Shown piece after piece: positions 18,242 through 28,734 of a stretch of 64,000 nt of DNA. Each line of letters starts with the position of its first letter. The stretch's first letter is position 1. The notes below the pieces were generated by a model. That model saw nothing but the letters and a program-made list of their open reading frames with translations. It searched no databases and was not told where the DNA came from. Position numbers and translations under genes: made by a program. Source of the stretch: Luteococcus sp052116585 (GTDB lineage Bacteria; Actinomycetota; Actinomycetes; Propionibacteriales; Propionibacteriaceae); contig NZ_JBQKKT010000010.1 of the NCBI RefSeq assembly GCF_052116585.1, forward strand, positions 1 to 64,000. The letters are read 5' to 3'.

Positions 18242-19411
18242 ATGCACCAGATGTCGGGCACCCTCCAGCACTACGCGTGGGGATCGACGACGGCGATCCC
18301 TGAGATCCTGGGGATCGAGGCCACAGCGGAACCGCAGGCCGAGTACTGGCTCGGAGCACACGCCAGCGCCCCCTCGACCGTTGACGGCCAGCCGCTGGAC
18401 CAGCTGATCCAGCAGAACCCCGGCATCGTCGGGACGGCCAGCGTCGACAGCTTCGGCCCCTGCCTGCCCTACCTGCTCAAGGTTCTGGCTGCCAACCGTC
18501 CCCTCTCCCTGCAGGCGCACCCGACCCGCGCCCAGGCTGAGGAGGGTTTCGCCCGGGAGAACGAGCAGGGGATCCCGCTGGACGACCCCAAGCGCACCTA
18601 CAAGGACTCCTGGCCCAAGCCGGAGCTGATGCTGGCGCTGACCCCCTTCGACGCGCTGTGCGGTTTCCGCGACACCCTGAAGACCGCGGAACTCTTCGAG
18701 CAGGTGGGCATCCCGGCCCTGGACCAGATGGTGGCTCCACTGCGACTGCGCCGCGGCTCGGCCGGCCTGATGGAGGTCTTCCTGGACGCCCTCGGCCAGA
18801 CCGATGAGCGTCGCGACCTGGCCAATGAGACCGTCGCGCGCTGCCTCCCCCACGTCGAGGACGAGGGCGATTTCGGAGACTTCTGCCGCACTGCGGTGAT
18901 GCTCGACGAGTACTACCCGGGCGACGGTTCGATCCTGGCCGCGTTGATGATGAACCGCTTCACGATGCAGCCGGGCGAGGGGGTCTTCCTGCCCGCCGGC
19001 AACATGCACGCCTACCTCAAGGGCACTGGGATCGAGATCATGGCGAACTCGGACAATGTGCTGCGCGGTGGCCTGACCCCCAAGCACATCGACGTGGACG
19101 CACTGGTCTCGGTGGTGGACTTCGACGCCGCCCCGGTGGAGCTGGTGCGCGCCGTGGAGGAAGCCCCCGGCCTAAGCCGCTATCCCACCCCGGCCCCCGA
19201 GTTTGCCCTCTGGCAGCTGGACCTGCGCGATGGCATCGAGGTGCGGCTGCCGGCCACGGGCTCCGGGCGGACCCTGCTCGTCGTCGACGGTGACCTGACG
19301 GGCTCCGATGGCACGACCCTGAAGAAGGGCGAGGCTGCCTTCCTGGAGGCCGGCGAGGATGTCACCGTCACCGGCAACGCCACGGCCTTCCTCGCCGCGC
19401 CCGGCGTCTGA
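18242..19411 (+). CDS. manA: Mannose-6-phosphate isomerase, class I
   Basis: A 389-residue enzyme converting mannose-6-phosphate and fructose-6-phosphate. Type I phosphomannose isomerase features are present: LQHYAWGS at the start, PYLLKVLAANRPLSLQAHP with zinc-binding residues, FLPAGNMHAYLKG and VLRGGLTPKHID. It links glycolysis to GDP-mannose for the mannosyltransferases nearby. The ATG at 18242 has a GAAGG Shine-Dalgarno sequence 11 bases upstream; an ATG 9 bases later is also possible. Confidence 0.95.
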   Translation: MHQMSGTLQHYAWGSTTAIPEILGIEATAEPQAEYWLGAHASAPSTVDGQPLDQLIQQNPGIVGTASVDSFGPCLPYLLKVLAANRPLSLQAHPTRAQAEEGFARENEQGIPLDDPKRTYKDSWPKPELMLALTPFDALCGFRDTLKTAELFEQVGIPALDQMVAPLRLRRGSAGLMEVFLDALGQTDERRDLANETVARCLPHVEDEGDFGDFCRTAVMLDEYYPGDGSILAALMMNRFTMQPGEGVFLPAGNMHAYLKGTGIEIMANSDNVLRGGLTPKHIDVDALVSVVDFDAAPVELVRAVEEAPGLSRYPTPAPEFALWQLDLRDGIEVRLPATGSGRTLLVVDGDLTGSDGTTLKKGEAAFLEAGEDVTVTGNATAFLAAPGV

Positions 19412-19426
19412 GAATCGACAGCGGGC

Positions 19427-19460
19427 CCGTTGGCTGGGCACAATTGACCCCAGCCAACGG
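19427..19460. terminator. Hairpin between manA and tRNA-Thr
   Basis: A perfect 12-bp stem, CCGTTGGCTGGG with CCCAGCCAACGG, and a 10-base loop, right after manA. The loop contains CACAAT, which together with TCGACA 18 bases upstream could also be the promoter of the tRNA gene. Both roles are inferences. Confidence 0.5.
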
Positions 19461-19475
19461 TCCTGCCGTCGGCAC

Positions 19476-19551
19476 GCCTCTGTAGCTCAGTCGGTAGAGC
19501 GCCTCTCTTGTAAAGAGGATGTCGCGGGTTCGAATCCTGTCAGAGGCTCCA
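19476..19551 (+). tRNA. tRNA-Thr (anticodon TGT)
   Basis: A full cloverleaf can be drawn. The acceptor stem is GCCTCTG with CAGAGGC, the D arm is GCTCAGTCGGTAGAGC, and the anticodon stem CCTCT/AGAGG encloses loop CTTGTAA with anticodon TGT. The T arm contains GGTTCGAATCC, and CCA is encoded at 19549-19551. It reads codons ACA and ACG/ACU by wobble. Confidence 0.97.
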
Positions 19552-19569
19552 CCGGCCGGCCGCGGCCCC

Positions 19570-19887
19570 TCACTGGGCCAGCGGCCGGCCCTTTGACTTC
19601 CAGGCCCTCATGCCACCGGTCAGTTCGGCCGCGTCGACGCCGCGCTCGATGAGCATGGCCGTCGCCTTCTTGGCCTTCGTTCCGCCACCGCAGCTCACCG
19701 GAATCGGTCCGGACAGCGTGGGCAGCTCATCCAGCCGAGCGAGGAGCTGGGTCAGCGGGATGTGAATGGCGCCCGGGGCGTGACCCGCATCCCACTGGGA
19801 CTGGTCACGCACGTCGAGGATGACGGCATCGTCGGTCAGGTCATCGATGGAAACCTGTGGGAGCGAGGAGAAGTCGGCTTCGGTCAT
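19570..19887 (-). CDS. Rhodanese-like domain protein
   Basis: A 105-residue single-domain rhodanese: VSIDDLTDDAVILDVRDQSQWDAGHAPGAIHIP is the family start, and the active loop is SCGGGTKAKKA with the sulfur-carrying cysteine. Such proteins move sulfane sulfur or act in thiol homeostasis. The usual arginine of the active loop (CxxGxR) is replaced by lysine-containing residues. It is convergent with tRNA-Thr and divergent from the methyltransferase. Confidence 0.88.
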   Translation of the reverse strand: MTEADFSSLPQVSIDDLTDDAVILDVRDQSQWDAGHAPGAIHIPLTQLLARLDELPTLSGPIPVSCGGGTKAKKATAMLIERGVDAAELTGGMRAWKSKGRPLAQ

Positions 19888-20031
19888 GACCCAATTCTGT
19901 CGCAGGAGCGCCGCACCGGCAGCCCGCCGCGGGAATTGTCGCGACCGCTGGACTGGGCGCCGAGATGCACGGGGCTTGCTTCCGGAGGTGCTCGCGCCGC
20001 AGGGAAGGGGGCGGCGTGGAAGGATGGCGTG

Positions 20032-20649
20032 GTGACTGACAACCCGATCGAGCCCGGCACCTGGGAAAAGATGGTGGCGGCCAACCCGCAACACCCGTAC
20101 AACTACGCGGAGCGCTTCCGCCAGATGGCCGCGCAGGGAGCGGACCTCTTGGGCGAGGCGCGCTTCGTGGACGCCATGGCCCCGCGCGGTGCCCGCATCC
20201 TGGATGCTGGCTGTGGCCCAGGCCGCCATGCCAGCTGGCTGGCCCAGCGTGGACACGAGGTCGTGGGAGTTGATCTTGATCCGACGCTGATCGAGATTGC
20301 CCGTCGTGAGGCACCAGGCCCGCAGTACTTCGTGCAAGACCTCATGCTCCTCGACCTCCCAGCCCAGGGCGTCACCGAGGGATTCGACGTGATCATGAGC
20401 GCCGGGAATGTGATCGCCTTCCCAGCTGCATCGAGCCGGCGACGCATCCTCGCCAACCTGGCAGCCCACCTCAAGCCGGAGGGGCGGGCCGTGATCGGCT
20501 TCGGCGCCGGGCGCGGCTACGAGTTCCCCGACTTCTTCGCCGACGCCGAGGCCAGCGGCCTGCAGCTCGACCTCGCGCTGTCCACCTGGGATCTCAAGCC
20601 GTACACGCCGGACTCGAACTTCCTGGTGGCCATCCTGACGCGCGCCTGA
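20032..20649 (+). CDS. Class I SAM-dependent methyltransferase
   Basis: A 205-residue protein with the methyltransferase core: ARILDAGCGPGRHASWLAQRG (motif I), VVGVDLDPTLIEIAR and FDVIMSAGNVIAF. The substrate cannot be told. The GTG at 20032 follows GGAAGG; the frame is open further upstream but overlaps the divergent rhodanese start. It is followed by a strong hairpin. Confidence 0.85.
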   Translation: MTDNPIEPGTWEKMVAANPQHPYNYAERFRQMAAQGADLLGEARFVDAMAPRGARILDAGCGPGRHASWLAQRGHEVVGVDLDPTLIEIARREAPGPQYFVQDLMLLDLPAQGVTEGFDVIMSAGNVIAFPAASSRRRILANLAAHLKPEGRAVIGFGAGRGYEFPDFFADAEASGLQLDLALSTWDLKPYTPDSNFLVAILTRA

Positions 20650-20666
20650 TCTGCCAGCCAACGTGA

Positions 20667-20692
20667 GAGGGCCCCGGTTTCCCGGGGCCCTC
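20667..20692. terminator. Bidirectional hairpin terminator
   Basis: An 11-bp stem, GAGGGCCCCGG paired with CCGGGGCCCTC around a TTTC loop, between two convergent genes. Confidence 0.8.
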
Positions 20693-20726
20693 CCTCATGG
20701 TGCAGTGCCAAGAGACCGCGCACCGG

Positions 20727-21854
20727 TCACTGCGGGGCTGCGGTGCAGCTGGTCCCGCTGGGGGAGAACTCGCACAGCTGGTCCGCGGAGCCGCCCGGCT
20801 CCCGGTAGGTCACCACGTCGCTGTCGCCGCTCCACTTCACGTCGGTCACCATGTTGCCGCCAGCACTGTCGTAGGAGGTGCCGCCGTCGACCATCGATTG
20901 CAGGTGGAGTCCGCTGGAGGTCATGCCACCCTCGATCACGAGCAGGTAGTTCTTGGTGAAGCCTGCCATGCGGTAGGGCCGCCAGGAGCTGCTGTACCGG
21001 GATTCGCCATCCCACGAGTAGGCCACCCGCGTCGGCGGGTTCACCGCCGTGGCGGGGTGGTCGATCATGAAACCAGGGCCAGCTGCCTCGACCAGCGAGC
21101 CACCCTCGAAGACCTGCTGGCTGTCCTTGGACGTCGCCAGATCCAGGTGCCACAGAACGTAGGTCTTCTCCTCCACCTTGATCAGCGCGTGCACCTGCCC
21201 GTCCTGGAGCACGGCCCGGACCACCTCACCGGAAGGCGCCTGGTGGCGGACCGCCCGATCAACCCAGACCTCGTTGACCGTGGCCTGGGAGGCCATCTCC
21301 ACCGTGCGGCCCTGCCAGGTGCCCAGGGTGGAAGCGGGGGCGTCGGGCAGCAGCTGCTGACGCTGCGGCGTGGCCGTGGCCGTGGCCGACCGTTGCGTGA
21401 GGTCACTACCGTGCCCCACCCGGGCGTCCAGCTTGACCCAGGTGCCACCAGTCTGAGTCCAGCCCACCAGGAAGACCTTCTCCCCCACCATCTGTGACGT
21501 GATGGGCAGCCACGCCGTCAGCTTGTTGCCCGCACACTGCTCGACGGTGAAATTGGCATTGACCCATCCGTCGGCGGTGTGGAATCCGGCCCCCAGATTG
21601 GCGCAGTCAATCTGGGACCCGACGGTCACCTCGATCATGCTGCGACTGCCAACGGCCCCAGTGGTGACCGTGGGCGTCGTCACGTAGAAGTGGACATTGC
21701 CCGTCGGGGCCACCCACGGATCCGGCTCCTGGTAGGAGACCCACAGCAGGGGACCAGCGGATCCGGGGGACTCTGCGGCCATGGCCGCCGGTGCCCCGAG
21801 GCCTGGAAGGAGGAGCGCCACCATCACGAGGCCACCAGCGCGTCGATTCATCAT
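20727..21854 (-). CDS. Secreted hypothetical protein
   Basis: A 375-residue exported protein of unknown family. The N-terminus MMNRRAGGLVMVALLLPG...AAMAA is a signal peptide. The N-terminal third is beta-rich and shows paired cysteines (DCANLGAG and EQCAG); the C-terminal half, with repeated W/Y-rich strands such as VAYSWDGESRYSSSWRPYR, resembles a beta-propeller, and two more cysteines close the protein. The ATG at 21854 is behind GGGATGAG. The longer frame to 22004 would add 50 residues without a signal. No catalytic motif was recognised. Confidence 0.7.
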   Translation of the reverse strand: MMNRRAGGLVMVALLLPGLGAPAAMAAESPGSAGPLLWVSYQEPDPWVAPTGNVHFYVTTPTVTTGAVGSRSMIEVTVGSQIDCANLGAGFHTADGWVNANFTVEQCAGNKLTAWLPITSQMVGEKVFLVGWTQTGGTWVKLDARVGHGSDLTQRSATATATPQRQQLLPDAPASTLGTWQGRTVEMASQATVNEVWVDRAVRHQAPSGEVVRAVLQDGQVHALIKVEEKTYVLWHLDLATSKDSQQVFEGGSLVEAAGPGFMIDHPATAVNPPTRVAYSWDGESRYSSSWRPYRMAGFTKNYLLVIEGGMTSSGLHLQSMVDGGTSYDSAGGNMVTDVKWSGDSDVVTYREPGGSADQLCEFSPSGTSCTAAPQ

Positions 21855-22022
21855 CTCATCCCGATCGTTGGGGTGGACGACGACCCCAGCGCCCCCGCCC
21901 TTGGCACAAAGGTAAGCCCGCGCAGGGCCTTGGCTCCAGCACGACCTGCCCAATCTGGCCAAAGAGATTTCCTGTGCCCACAGGTGATTCAGCGCGAATT
22001 GCAAGTGCCCTAGTCTGGGGGC

Positions 22023-22541
22023 ATGACACCTGCTCTGGAAGTGGTCCGAGGCGACATCACCGCGCTGGACCGTTCGGTTGACGTGATCGTCAATGCGGCA
22101 AATTCAGGGCTGCTGGGAGGATGTGGCGTCGACGGCGCGATCCATCGTGTGGGCGGGCCAGACATTCTGACGGCCTGCCGAGAACTTCGTGCCGGCGCAC
22201 TGCCCGATGGCTTGCCCGCAGGGCAGGCAGTGGCCACGACGGCCGGGCGACTGGACGCGCGCTGGGTGGTGCACACGGTCGGGCCTGTCTGGTCGGCCAG
22301 CACCGACCTCAGCGAGACCCTGGCCTCCTGTTATCGCGAGACGCTGAGGGTCTGCGATGAACTCGGCGCCACCAGTGTCGCCTTTCCGACCATCAGCGCA
22401 GGTGTCTACGGTTGGCCGATGGACGAGGCCACCAGGATCGCCGTGCAGACGGTCCTCACCGCACCTTCCCAGGTGGAGCTCGTCCTCTTCGTCGCTTTCA
22501 GTGCGCAGGCGGAACGGGGCTATCGCGCGGCGCTGCCCTGA
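22023..22541 (+). CDS. Macro-domain protein (ADP-ribose deacetylase type)
   Basis: A 172-residue stand-alone macro domain, as in YmdB: GDITALDRSVDVIVNAANSG, then LLGGCGVDGAIHRVGG and the phosphate-binding VAFPTISAGVYGWP. These proteins bind ADP-ribose and remove O-acetyl groups or ADP-ribose from targets. One glycine of the usual GGGGVDGAIH loop is cysteine here. It starts about 170 bases upstream of, and divergent from, the secreted protein. Confidence 0.92.
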   Translation: MTPALEVVRGDITALDRSVDVIVNAANSGLLGGCGVDGAIHRVGGPDILTACRELRAGALPDGLPAGQAVATTAGRLDARWVVHTVGPVWSASTDLSETLASCYRETLRVCDELGATSVAFPTISAGVYGWPMDEATRIAVQTVLTAPSQVELVLFVAFSAQAERGYRAALP

Positions 22542-22576
22542 GCGGCCAGATCGCGACGAACGGCGCCGCTTCCTGG

Positions 22577-23383
22577 TCAGGCCTGCTTGCGTCGGCTGTT
22601 CACCACCGTGGAGCCCACGATGAAGACGATCAGGCCGATCGCGACGTAGTTAGCCACCTTGGCGTACTGCTTGAGCAGGACCACCGCGGGTTCACCCACG
22701 CTCCAGCCGAACCAGAAATACGCGAGCAGCCAAACCGTACTGGCCAGGAAGTCCAGTGCCATGAACTTCTTCCAGCCCATGCCGGTGGAACCGGCCAGCA
22801 CGAAGATCACCTGCATCAGGGGCAGCGGAATCGGTACATAGGCGACGAACATGCCGATCCACCCGAGCTTGTGCGCCCAGGTCTCCGCCTTGGCGTAGTT
22901 CTTGGCGGCGCGCTTGGACTGGCCGGCCCAGACCTCGATCATGCCGCGGCCCCAGAGCTTTCCGGCCCACCAGAAGACCCAGTCGAACTTGATCGACATG
23001 ATCGATCCGGCCATCAGGTAGAGCCACCAGTTGTTGGCCAGACCCTGGCTGGCCAAAGCCCCCATCGCGGCCGTACCGGACCTCGATCCGGTCAGGGCCA
23101 CGAGCACCGGCGGGTTGAGGCCCAGCAACCAGCCACGCAGCGGCAGCATCGCCATGCCGAACAAACCCATGAACAGTATCCAGGCCATGCACTGCTTGTC
23201 TGCCCTGCCGGGTTCATGCTTCCACGGCATCCCCGGATCGTCCCACCACTCCTTCTCCGGGGCAGCCTGGGCGGTCGCGGCGCCCTGGTCCTGGCCCGCC
23301 GGATCCTTCTGCGGGATCGACGAGCCACTGGCGGCGGGGGCCTCGGGCCGGGCCTGCCAGGGGTCGGGCTGCTGCGTGGTCAC
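22577..23383 (-). CDS. DedA/VTT-like membrane protein
   Basis: A 268-residue protein with an acidic, proline-rich cytoplasmic head (residues 1-55) and about five membrane helices. The segment YVPIPLPLMQVIFVLAGSTGMGWKKFMALDFLAS resembles the re-entrant region of DedA/SNARE-associated (VTT) proteins, which handle lipid flipping and membrane potential. The assignment is moderate because the classic DedA motif is only partly present. It is convergent with the macro-domain gene. Confidence 0.65.
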   Translation of the reverse strand: MTTQQPDPWQARPEAPAASGSSIPQKDPAGQDQGAATAQAAPEKEWWDDPGMPWKHEPGRADKQCMAWILFMGLFGMAMLPLRGWLLGLNPPVLVALTGSRSGTAAMGALASQGLANNWWLYLMAGSIMSIKFDWVFWWAGKLWGRGMIEVWAGQSKRAAKNYAKAETWAHKLGWIGMFVAYVPIPLPLMQVIFVLAGSTGMGWKKFMALDFLASTVWLLAYFWFGWSVGEPAVVLLKQYAKVANYVAIGLIVFIVGSTVVNSRRKQA

Positions 23384-23435
23384 CGCGCCAGCGTACCCGG
23401 CACGGGGCCGTGCAGCCCGCCACTCGGCACGCGCC

Positions 23436-24629
<1,194 letters not shown>

Positions 24630-24630
24630 G

Positions 24631-25662
24631 TCAGTTGCTCCAGTCCATGACGACCTTGCCACCCATGCCGTTCCCGGCGGTGGCGAAGGCCTGTTCGTGT
24701 TCGGTGTAGTGGAAGCGATCGGTGATGACGCCGGAAATGTCCAGACCTGACTCCAGCAGGACGCTCATGGCATACCAGGTCTCGAAGATCTCACGCCCGG
24801 TGACGCCCTTGAGCGTGAGCATGTTGAAGATGATCTTGCTGAAGTCGATCTCGGTGGGGCGACTGGGCGTGCCCAACAGGGCGATCCGCCCGCCATGGGT
24901 CATGTGGTCGATCATGCTGGCGAGCGCGACGCCGGAGCCGGACATCTCCAGGCCGATGTCGAATCCCTCCTTCATGCGGGCACGCTCGAAGACGGTGCCC
25001 AGTGAATCCCGTCCCACATTGATGGTGTCCCCCAGACCAAGGCTGCGAGCCAGCTCCAGACGTTCATCTGACAGGTCGCTGACCACCACGTGCCGCGCCC
25101 CGGCGAACTGGGCCACCAGGGCAGCCATGATGCCGATCGGGCCCGCACCGCTGACCAGGACGTCCTCCCCCAGACAGGGGAATTGCAATGCCGTGTGCAC
25201 TGCATTGCCGAAGGGGTCGAAGATGGCCGCGACGTCCGGGTCGATGGGCCGTTGGTGCACCCAGATGTTGCTGGCAGGCATGGCGAAGTATTCGCTGAAG
25301 CAGCCCGGGACCATGTATCCGATGCCCTGGGTGTTGCGGCACAGGTGGCGCTTTCCCGCAAGACAGGCCCGGCACCGGCCACACACATAGTGGCCCTCGC
25401 CACTGACCACCATGCCGATCTCCAGATCCTGGACCTCGGAGCCCAGGTGGACGATCTCCCCGCAGAACTCGTGCCCGATGACCAATGGGGTGGGCACCAC
25501 CCGCTGTGCCCACGGATCCCACTGCTCGATGTGCAGGTCGGTTCCGCAGATGCCTGTCCGCAGCACCTTGACCAGCACCTCATTGGGGCCGGCCACGGGC
25601 TCGGGCACCTCGACGAGCCGCAAGCCGGGCTCCGGCGCCACCTTGACCAGGGCCTTCATCAT
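24631..25662 (-). CDS. tdh: L-threonine 3-dehydrogenase
   Basis: A 343-residue zinc-dependent medium-chain dehydrogenase that oxidises threonine to 2-amino-3-oxobutyrate with NAD+. The catalytic zinc site is GICGTDLHI with GHEFCGEI, the structural zinc loop is CGRCRACLAGKRHLC, and the NAD fold begins GAGPIGIMAALVAQ. It stands directly before kbl. It is divergent from sdaA with about 120 bases between them. Confidence 0.96.
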   Translation of the reverse strand: MMKALVKVAPEPGLRLVEVPEPVAGPNEVLVKVLRTGICGTDLHIEQWDPWAQRVVPTPLVIGHEFCGEIVHLGSEVQDLEIGMVVSGEGHYVCGRCRACLAGKRHLCRNTQGIGYMVPGCFSEYFAMPASNIWVHQRPIDPDVAAIFDPFGNAVHTALQFPCLGEDVLVSGAGPIGIMAALVAQFAGARHVVVSDLSDERLELARSLGLGDTINVGRDSLGTVFERARMKEGFDIGLEMSGSGVALASMIDHMTHGGRIALLGTPSRPTEIDFSKIIFNMLTLKGVTGREIFETWYAMSVLLESGLDISGVITDRFHYTEHEQAFATAGNGMGGKVVMDWSN

Positions 25663-25786
25663 TTCTCCTCATCCGGATTCCCGACGGAAAATGCTCTCGC
25701 TGACCCAAGGATCGCACGAAGGTCTGACAGCGCAACGCCCACCCTGTCCGATTGGCAGGAGCACTGTGTTGATGCAGACTTGAGCC

Positions 25787-27178
25787 GTGGCGATCAGCTC
25801 CTTCGACATGTTCAAGATCGGCATCGGGCCGTCCAGTTCTCACACCGTCGGCCCCATGCGCGCCGCGGCGCACTTTGCCGAGGGTCTGCTGGACGACGGG
25901 TTGGCGCAGCGGGCCACCCGCATCCAGGCACAACTCTTCGGTTCGCTGGGCGCCACCGGACACGGCCACGGTTCGCGGCCGGCCGTCCTGCTGGGCCTCG
26001 AAGGGCACCACCCGGAGTCCGTGGACACGGCCATGGCGCCCGTGCGCACCGCCGAGATCGAGCGCTCCGGAAGGCTCCGCCTCGCGTCCACGGACGGCCC
26101 GGAGATCGCCTTCGACAGCTCCGAGGACCTGGTGCTGCACCGAACCAGACGCCTGGACTTCCACACCAATGGCATGGTCTTCACCGCCTTCGAGGGCGAC
26201 GAGATCCTCTGCGAACGCACCTTCTACTCAATCGGCGGAGGTTTCGTGCTGGAGGACGACGGCTCCGGCCGGCCTTCGATCCAGCCTGACCGGCGCCCGG
26301 TCCCCTTCCCCTTCCGCACCGGTGCCGAACTCCTGGCCCACTGCCGCGACCACCGGCTGGCGATCTGCGAGGTCCAGATGGCCAATGAACTCGCCCTGGG
26401 CCGGACAGAACAGGAGGTGCGGGAGGGTCTGCTGCACATCTGGCAGGTGATGGACGGATGCATCGCGGCCGGCTGTGCTACGTCCGGGGTGCTTCCCGGC
26501 GGACTCAAGGTCCGACGCCGCGCCCATCGCCTGCACCTGGACCTCACGGCCCGGGAGCGCCAGCCCGCGGGTCCGGCCGATCCCCTGGCGGCGATGGACT
26601 GGCTGACGCTGTGGGCGCTGGCGGTCAACGAGGAGAATGCGGCGGGCGGTCGCGTGGTGACGGCACCGACCAATGGGGCGGCGGGCATCATCCCGTCGGT
26701 GCTGAAGTACGCGATGACCTTCATGCCGGGCGCCAACGACGAGACGGTGGTGGACTTCCTGCTCACAGCCGGGGCAATCGGCGCCATCTACCAGCAGAGC
26801 GCCTCCATCTCCGGGGCGGAAGTGGGCTGCCAGGGCGAGGTGGGCGTCGCCGGCTCGATGGCCTCGGCCGGACTCTGCCAGGTGCTCGGCGGCAGCCCTC
26901 AGCAGGTGAGCAATGCGGCAGAGATCGGACTGGAGCACCACCTTGGCCTGACCTGCGACCCCGTGGGGGGTCTGGTGCAGATCCCCTGCATCGAGCGCAA
27001 TGCGATGGCCAGCGTGCAGGCGATCACGGCCGCGCGTCTGGCGCTGCAGGGCGACGGGCAGCAGATCGTGAGCCTGGACCAGGTGATCAAGACCATGATG
27101 GAGACGGGCGCGGACATGAAGACCAAGTACAAGGAGACGGCCCGCGGCGGGCTGGCCGTGAACATCGTCGAGTGCTGA
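25787..27178 (+). CDS. sdaA: L-serine ammonia-lyase, iron-sulfur type
   Basis: A 463-residue single-chain enzyme converting serine to pyruvate and ammonia. SFDMFKIGIGPSSSHTVGPM is the family start. The C-terminal catalytic half has iron-sulfur cysteines in MDGCIAAGC and EVGCQGEVGVAGSMAS, plus APTNGAAGIIPSVL. The GTG start at 25787 gives the canonical N-terminus. Together with tdh-kbl and glyA it lets the cell turn threonine, glycine and serine into pyruvate and acetyl-CoA. Confidence 0.95.
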   Translation: MAISSFDMFKIGIGPSSSHTVGPMRAAAHFAEGLLDDGLAQRATRIQAQLFGSLGATGHGHGSRPAVLLGLEGHHPESVDTAMAPVRTAEIERSGRLRLASTDGPEIAFDSSEDLVLHRTRRLDFHTNGMVFTAFEGDEILCERTFYSIGGGFVLEDDGSGRPSIQPDRRPVPFPFRTGAELLAHCRDHRLAICEVQMANELALGRTEQEVREGLLHIWQVMDGCIAAGCATSGVLPGGLKVRRRAHRLHLDLTARERQPAGPADPLAAMDWLTLWALAVNEENAAGGRVVTAPTNGAAGIIPSVLKYAMTFMPGANDETVVDFLLTAGAIGAIYQQSASISGAEVGCQGEVGVAGSMASAGLCQVLGGSPQQVSNAAEIGLEHHLGLTCDPVGGLVQIPCIERNAMASVQAITAARLALQGDGQQIVSLDQVIKTMMETGADMKTKYKETARGGLAVNIVEC

Positions 27179-27462
27179 TCACGCCCTCCCATACGGCACC
27201 TCGGTCATCCCGACTGGGCGCGACGGCCGGGCTGAGCCGGGCTGTGCGGTCTCCTGATCGGCGCACCGCCCTGCAGGACGTTCACGATTTCGTAACTTCG
27301 CCTTCGATCACCCCTTGTCACAGGCTGATCAATCGTTAACCTCCGGGCCACCTCTTGACTGGAGAGGCTGGTGTGCGAGGCTTGCGAGGTGGACAAAGTC
27401 GGTCCACGGATTCCACTACGGATCGTCGGGCACGTACCTGCCCGTGGAAAGGAAGTGTGGCA

Positions 27463-28575
27463 ATGGCCACCGTCAGTTTCAGGGACGCCTCGCGCGTCTA
27501 CCCGGGCGCAGATCGCCCCGCCGTCAACAAGCTCAACCTGGAGATCGGTGACGGCGAGTTCATGGTCCTCGTCGGCCCCTCCGGCTGTGGCAAGTCGACC
27601 AGCCTGCGCATGCTCGCCGGCCTCGAAGAGGTCAATGCCGGAAGCATCCACATCGGGGACCGCGACGTCACCGACCTGCCGCCCAAGGACCGTGACATCG
27701 CCATGGTCTTCCAGAACTACGCCCTGTACCCGCACATGACCGTCGCGGACAACATGGGCTTCGCGCTGAAGATGCAGAATGTGCCCAAGGAGGAGCGCCA
27801 GAAGCGCGTCCAGGAAGCGGCCAAGCTCCTGGGCCTGGAGGACTTCCTGGCCCGCAAGCCGAAGGCCCTCTCCGGCGGTCAGCGCCAGCGCGTCGCCATG
27901 GGCCGCGCCATCGTCCGCAACCCGCAGGTCTTCCTGATGGACGAGCCGCTGTCGAACCTCGACGCCAAGCTGCGTGTGCAGACCCGCACCCAGATCGCCG
28001 CGCTGCAGAGCCGCCTGGGCGTCACCACCGTCTACGTGACCCACGACCAGGTTGAGGCCATGACCATGGGTGACCGCGTCGCGGTCATGAAGGACGGCGT
28101 CCTGCAGCAGGTCGATTCGCCGCTGGCGCTGTACGACACCCCGGCCAACCTGTTCGTCGCCGGCTTCATCGGTTCGCCCGCCATGAACCTGATCCCGGCC
28201 ACCGTCGTCGACGGCGGCGTGCTGGTGGGCGACTACGTGGTCCCGGTGCCGCGCGAGACCCTGGCGAAGGCCCCCGGTGAGAAGGACCTCACCATCGGCA
28301 TCCGCCCGGAGACCTTCTCCATCGCCACGGACAACAACGGCATCCCGGTCGACGTCGCGGTGGTCGAGGAGCTCGGCGCCGACGGCTACATCTACGGCAC
28401 GCTCTCGGGCCTGCCCGACGACGAGAAGCTGACCGCGGCCCAGATCGTCGCCCGCGTCTCCGGCCGGGTTCAGCCCCAGCGTGGCACCACCGTGCGACTG
28501 GCCGTCTCGCCCAGCGACGTGCACGTCTTCAGCAACGAGTCGCAGCTGCGCATCTCGGGTGGCACGCACCGCTGA
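27463..28575 (+). CDS. Sugar ABC transporter ATPase, MsiK/UgpC type
   Basis: A 370-residue ATP-binding subunit for carbohydrate import. Walker A GPSGCGKST, Q-loop FQNYALYPHM, signature LSGGQRQRVAMGRA, Walker B VFLMDEPLSNLD and switch histidine VYVTHDQ are all present, with a C-terminal MalK-like regulatory domain. No permease or binding protein is adjacent, which fits a shared ATPase that powers several sugar transporters (MsiK in Streptomyces). The ATG at 27463 has GGAAAGGAAG upstream; the 284-base gap before it should hold the promoter, but I see no convincing one. Confidence 0.92.
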   Translation: MATVSFRDASRVYPGADRPAVNKLNLEIGDGEFMVLVGPSGCGKSTSLRMLAGLEEVNAGSIHIGDRDVTDLPPKDRDIAMVFQNYALYPHMTVADNMGFALKMQNVPKEERQKRVQEAAKLLGLEDFLARKPKALSGGQRQRVAMGRAIVRNPQVFLMDEPLSNLDAKLRVQTRTQIAALQSRLGVTTVYVTHDQVEAMTMGDRVAVMKDGVLQQVDSPLALYDTPANLFVAGFIGSPAMNLIPATVVDGGVLVGDYVVPVPRETLAKAPGEKDLTIGIRPETFSIATDNNGIPVDVAVVEELGADGYIYGTLSGLPDDEKLTAAQIVARVSGRVQPQRGTTVRLAVSPSDVHVFSNESQLRISGGTHR

Positions 28576-28734
28576 TCCCGCGGACACCGCCCCAATCATT
28601 GCAGCAGGAAGGGCCCTCGCCTCGGCGCGCCCCCTTCCGCGTCCCCAAGACCTCTCCCGCGCTGCCCACTGATCTCTCCCTCCCGGGCGTGGACCCGTTC
28701 CACAATCCTTGGGGGTGGTGAATAGTCTCGTCAC

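Noticed and set aside
19476..19551. tRNA-Thr as an integration site
   Set aside because: No integrase and no repeat of the tRNA 3' end were found nearby; the flanking genes are ordinary core genes. The recombinase remnant is 18 kb away.
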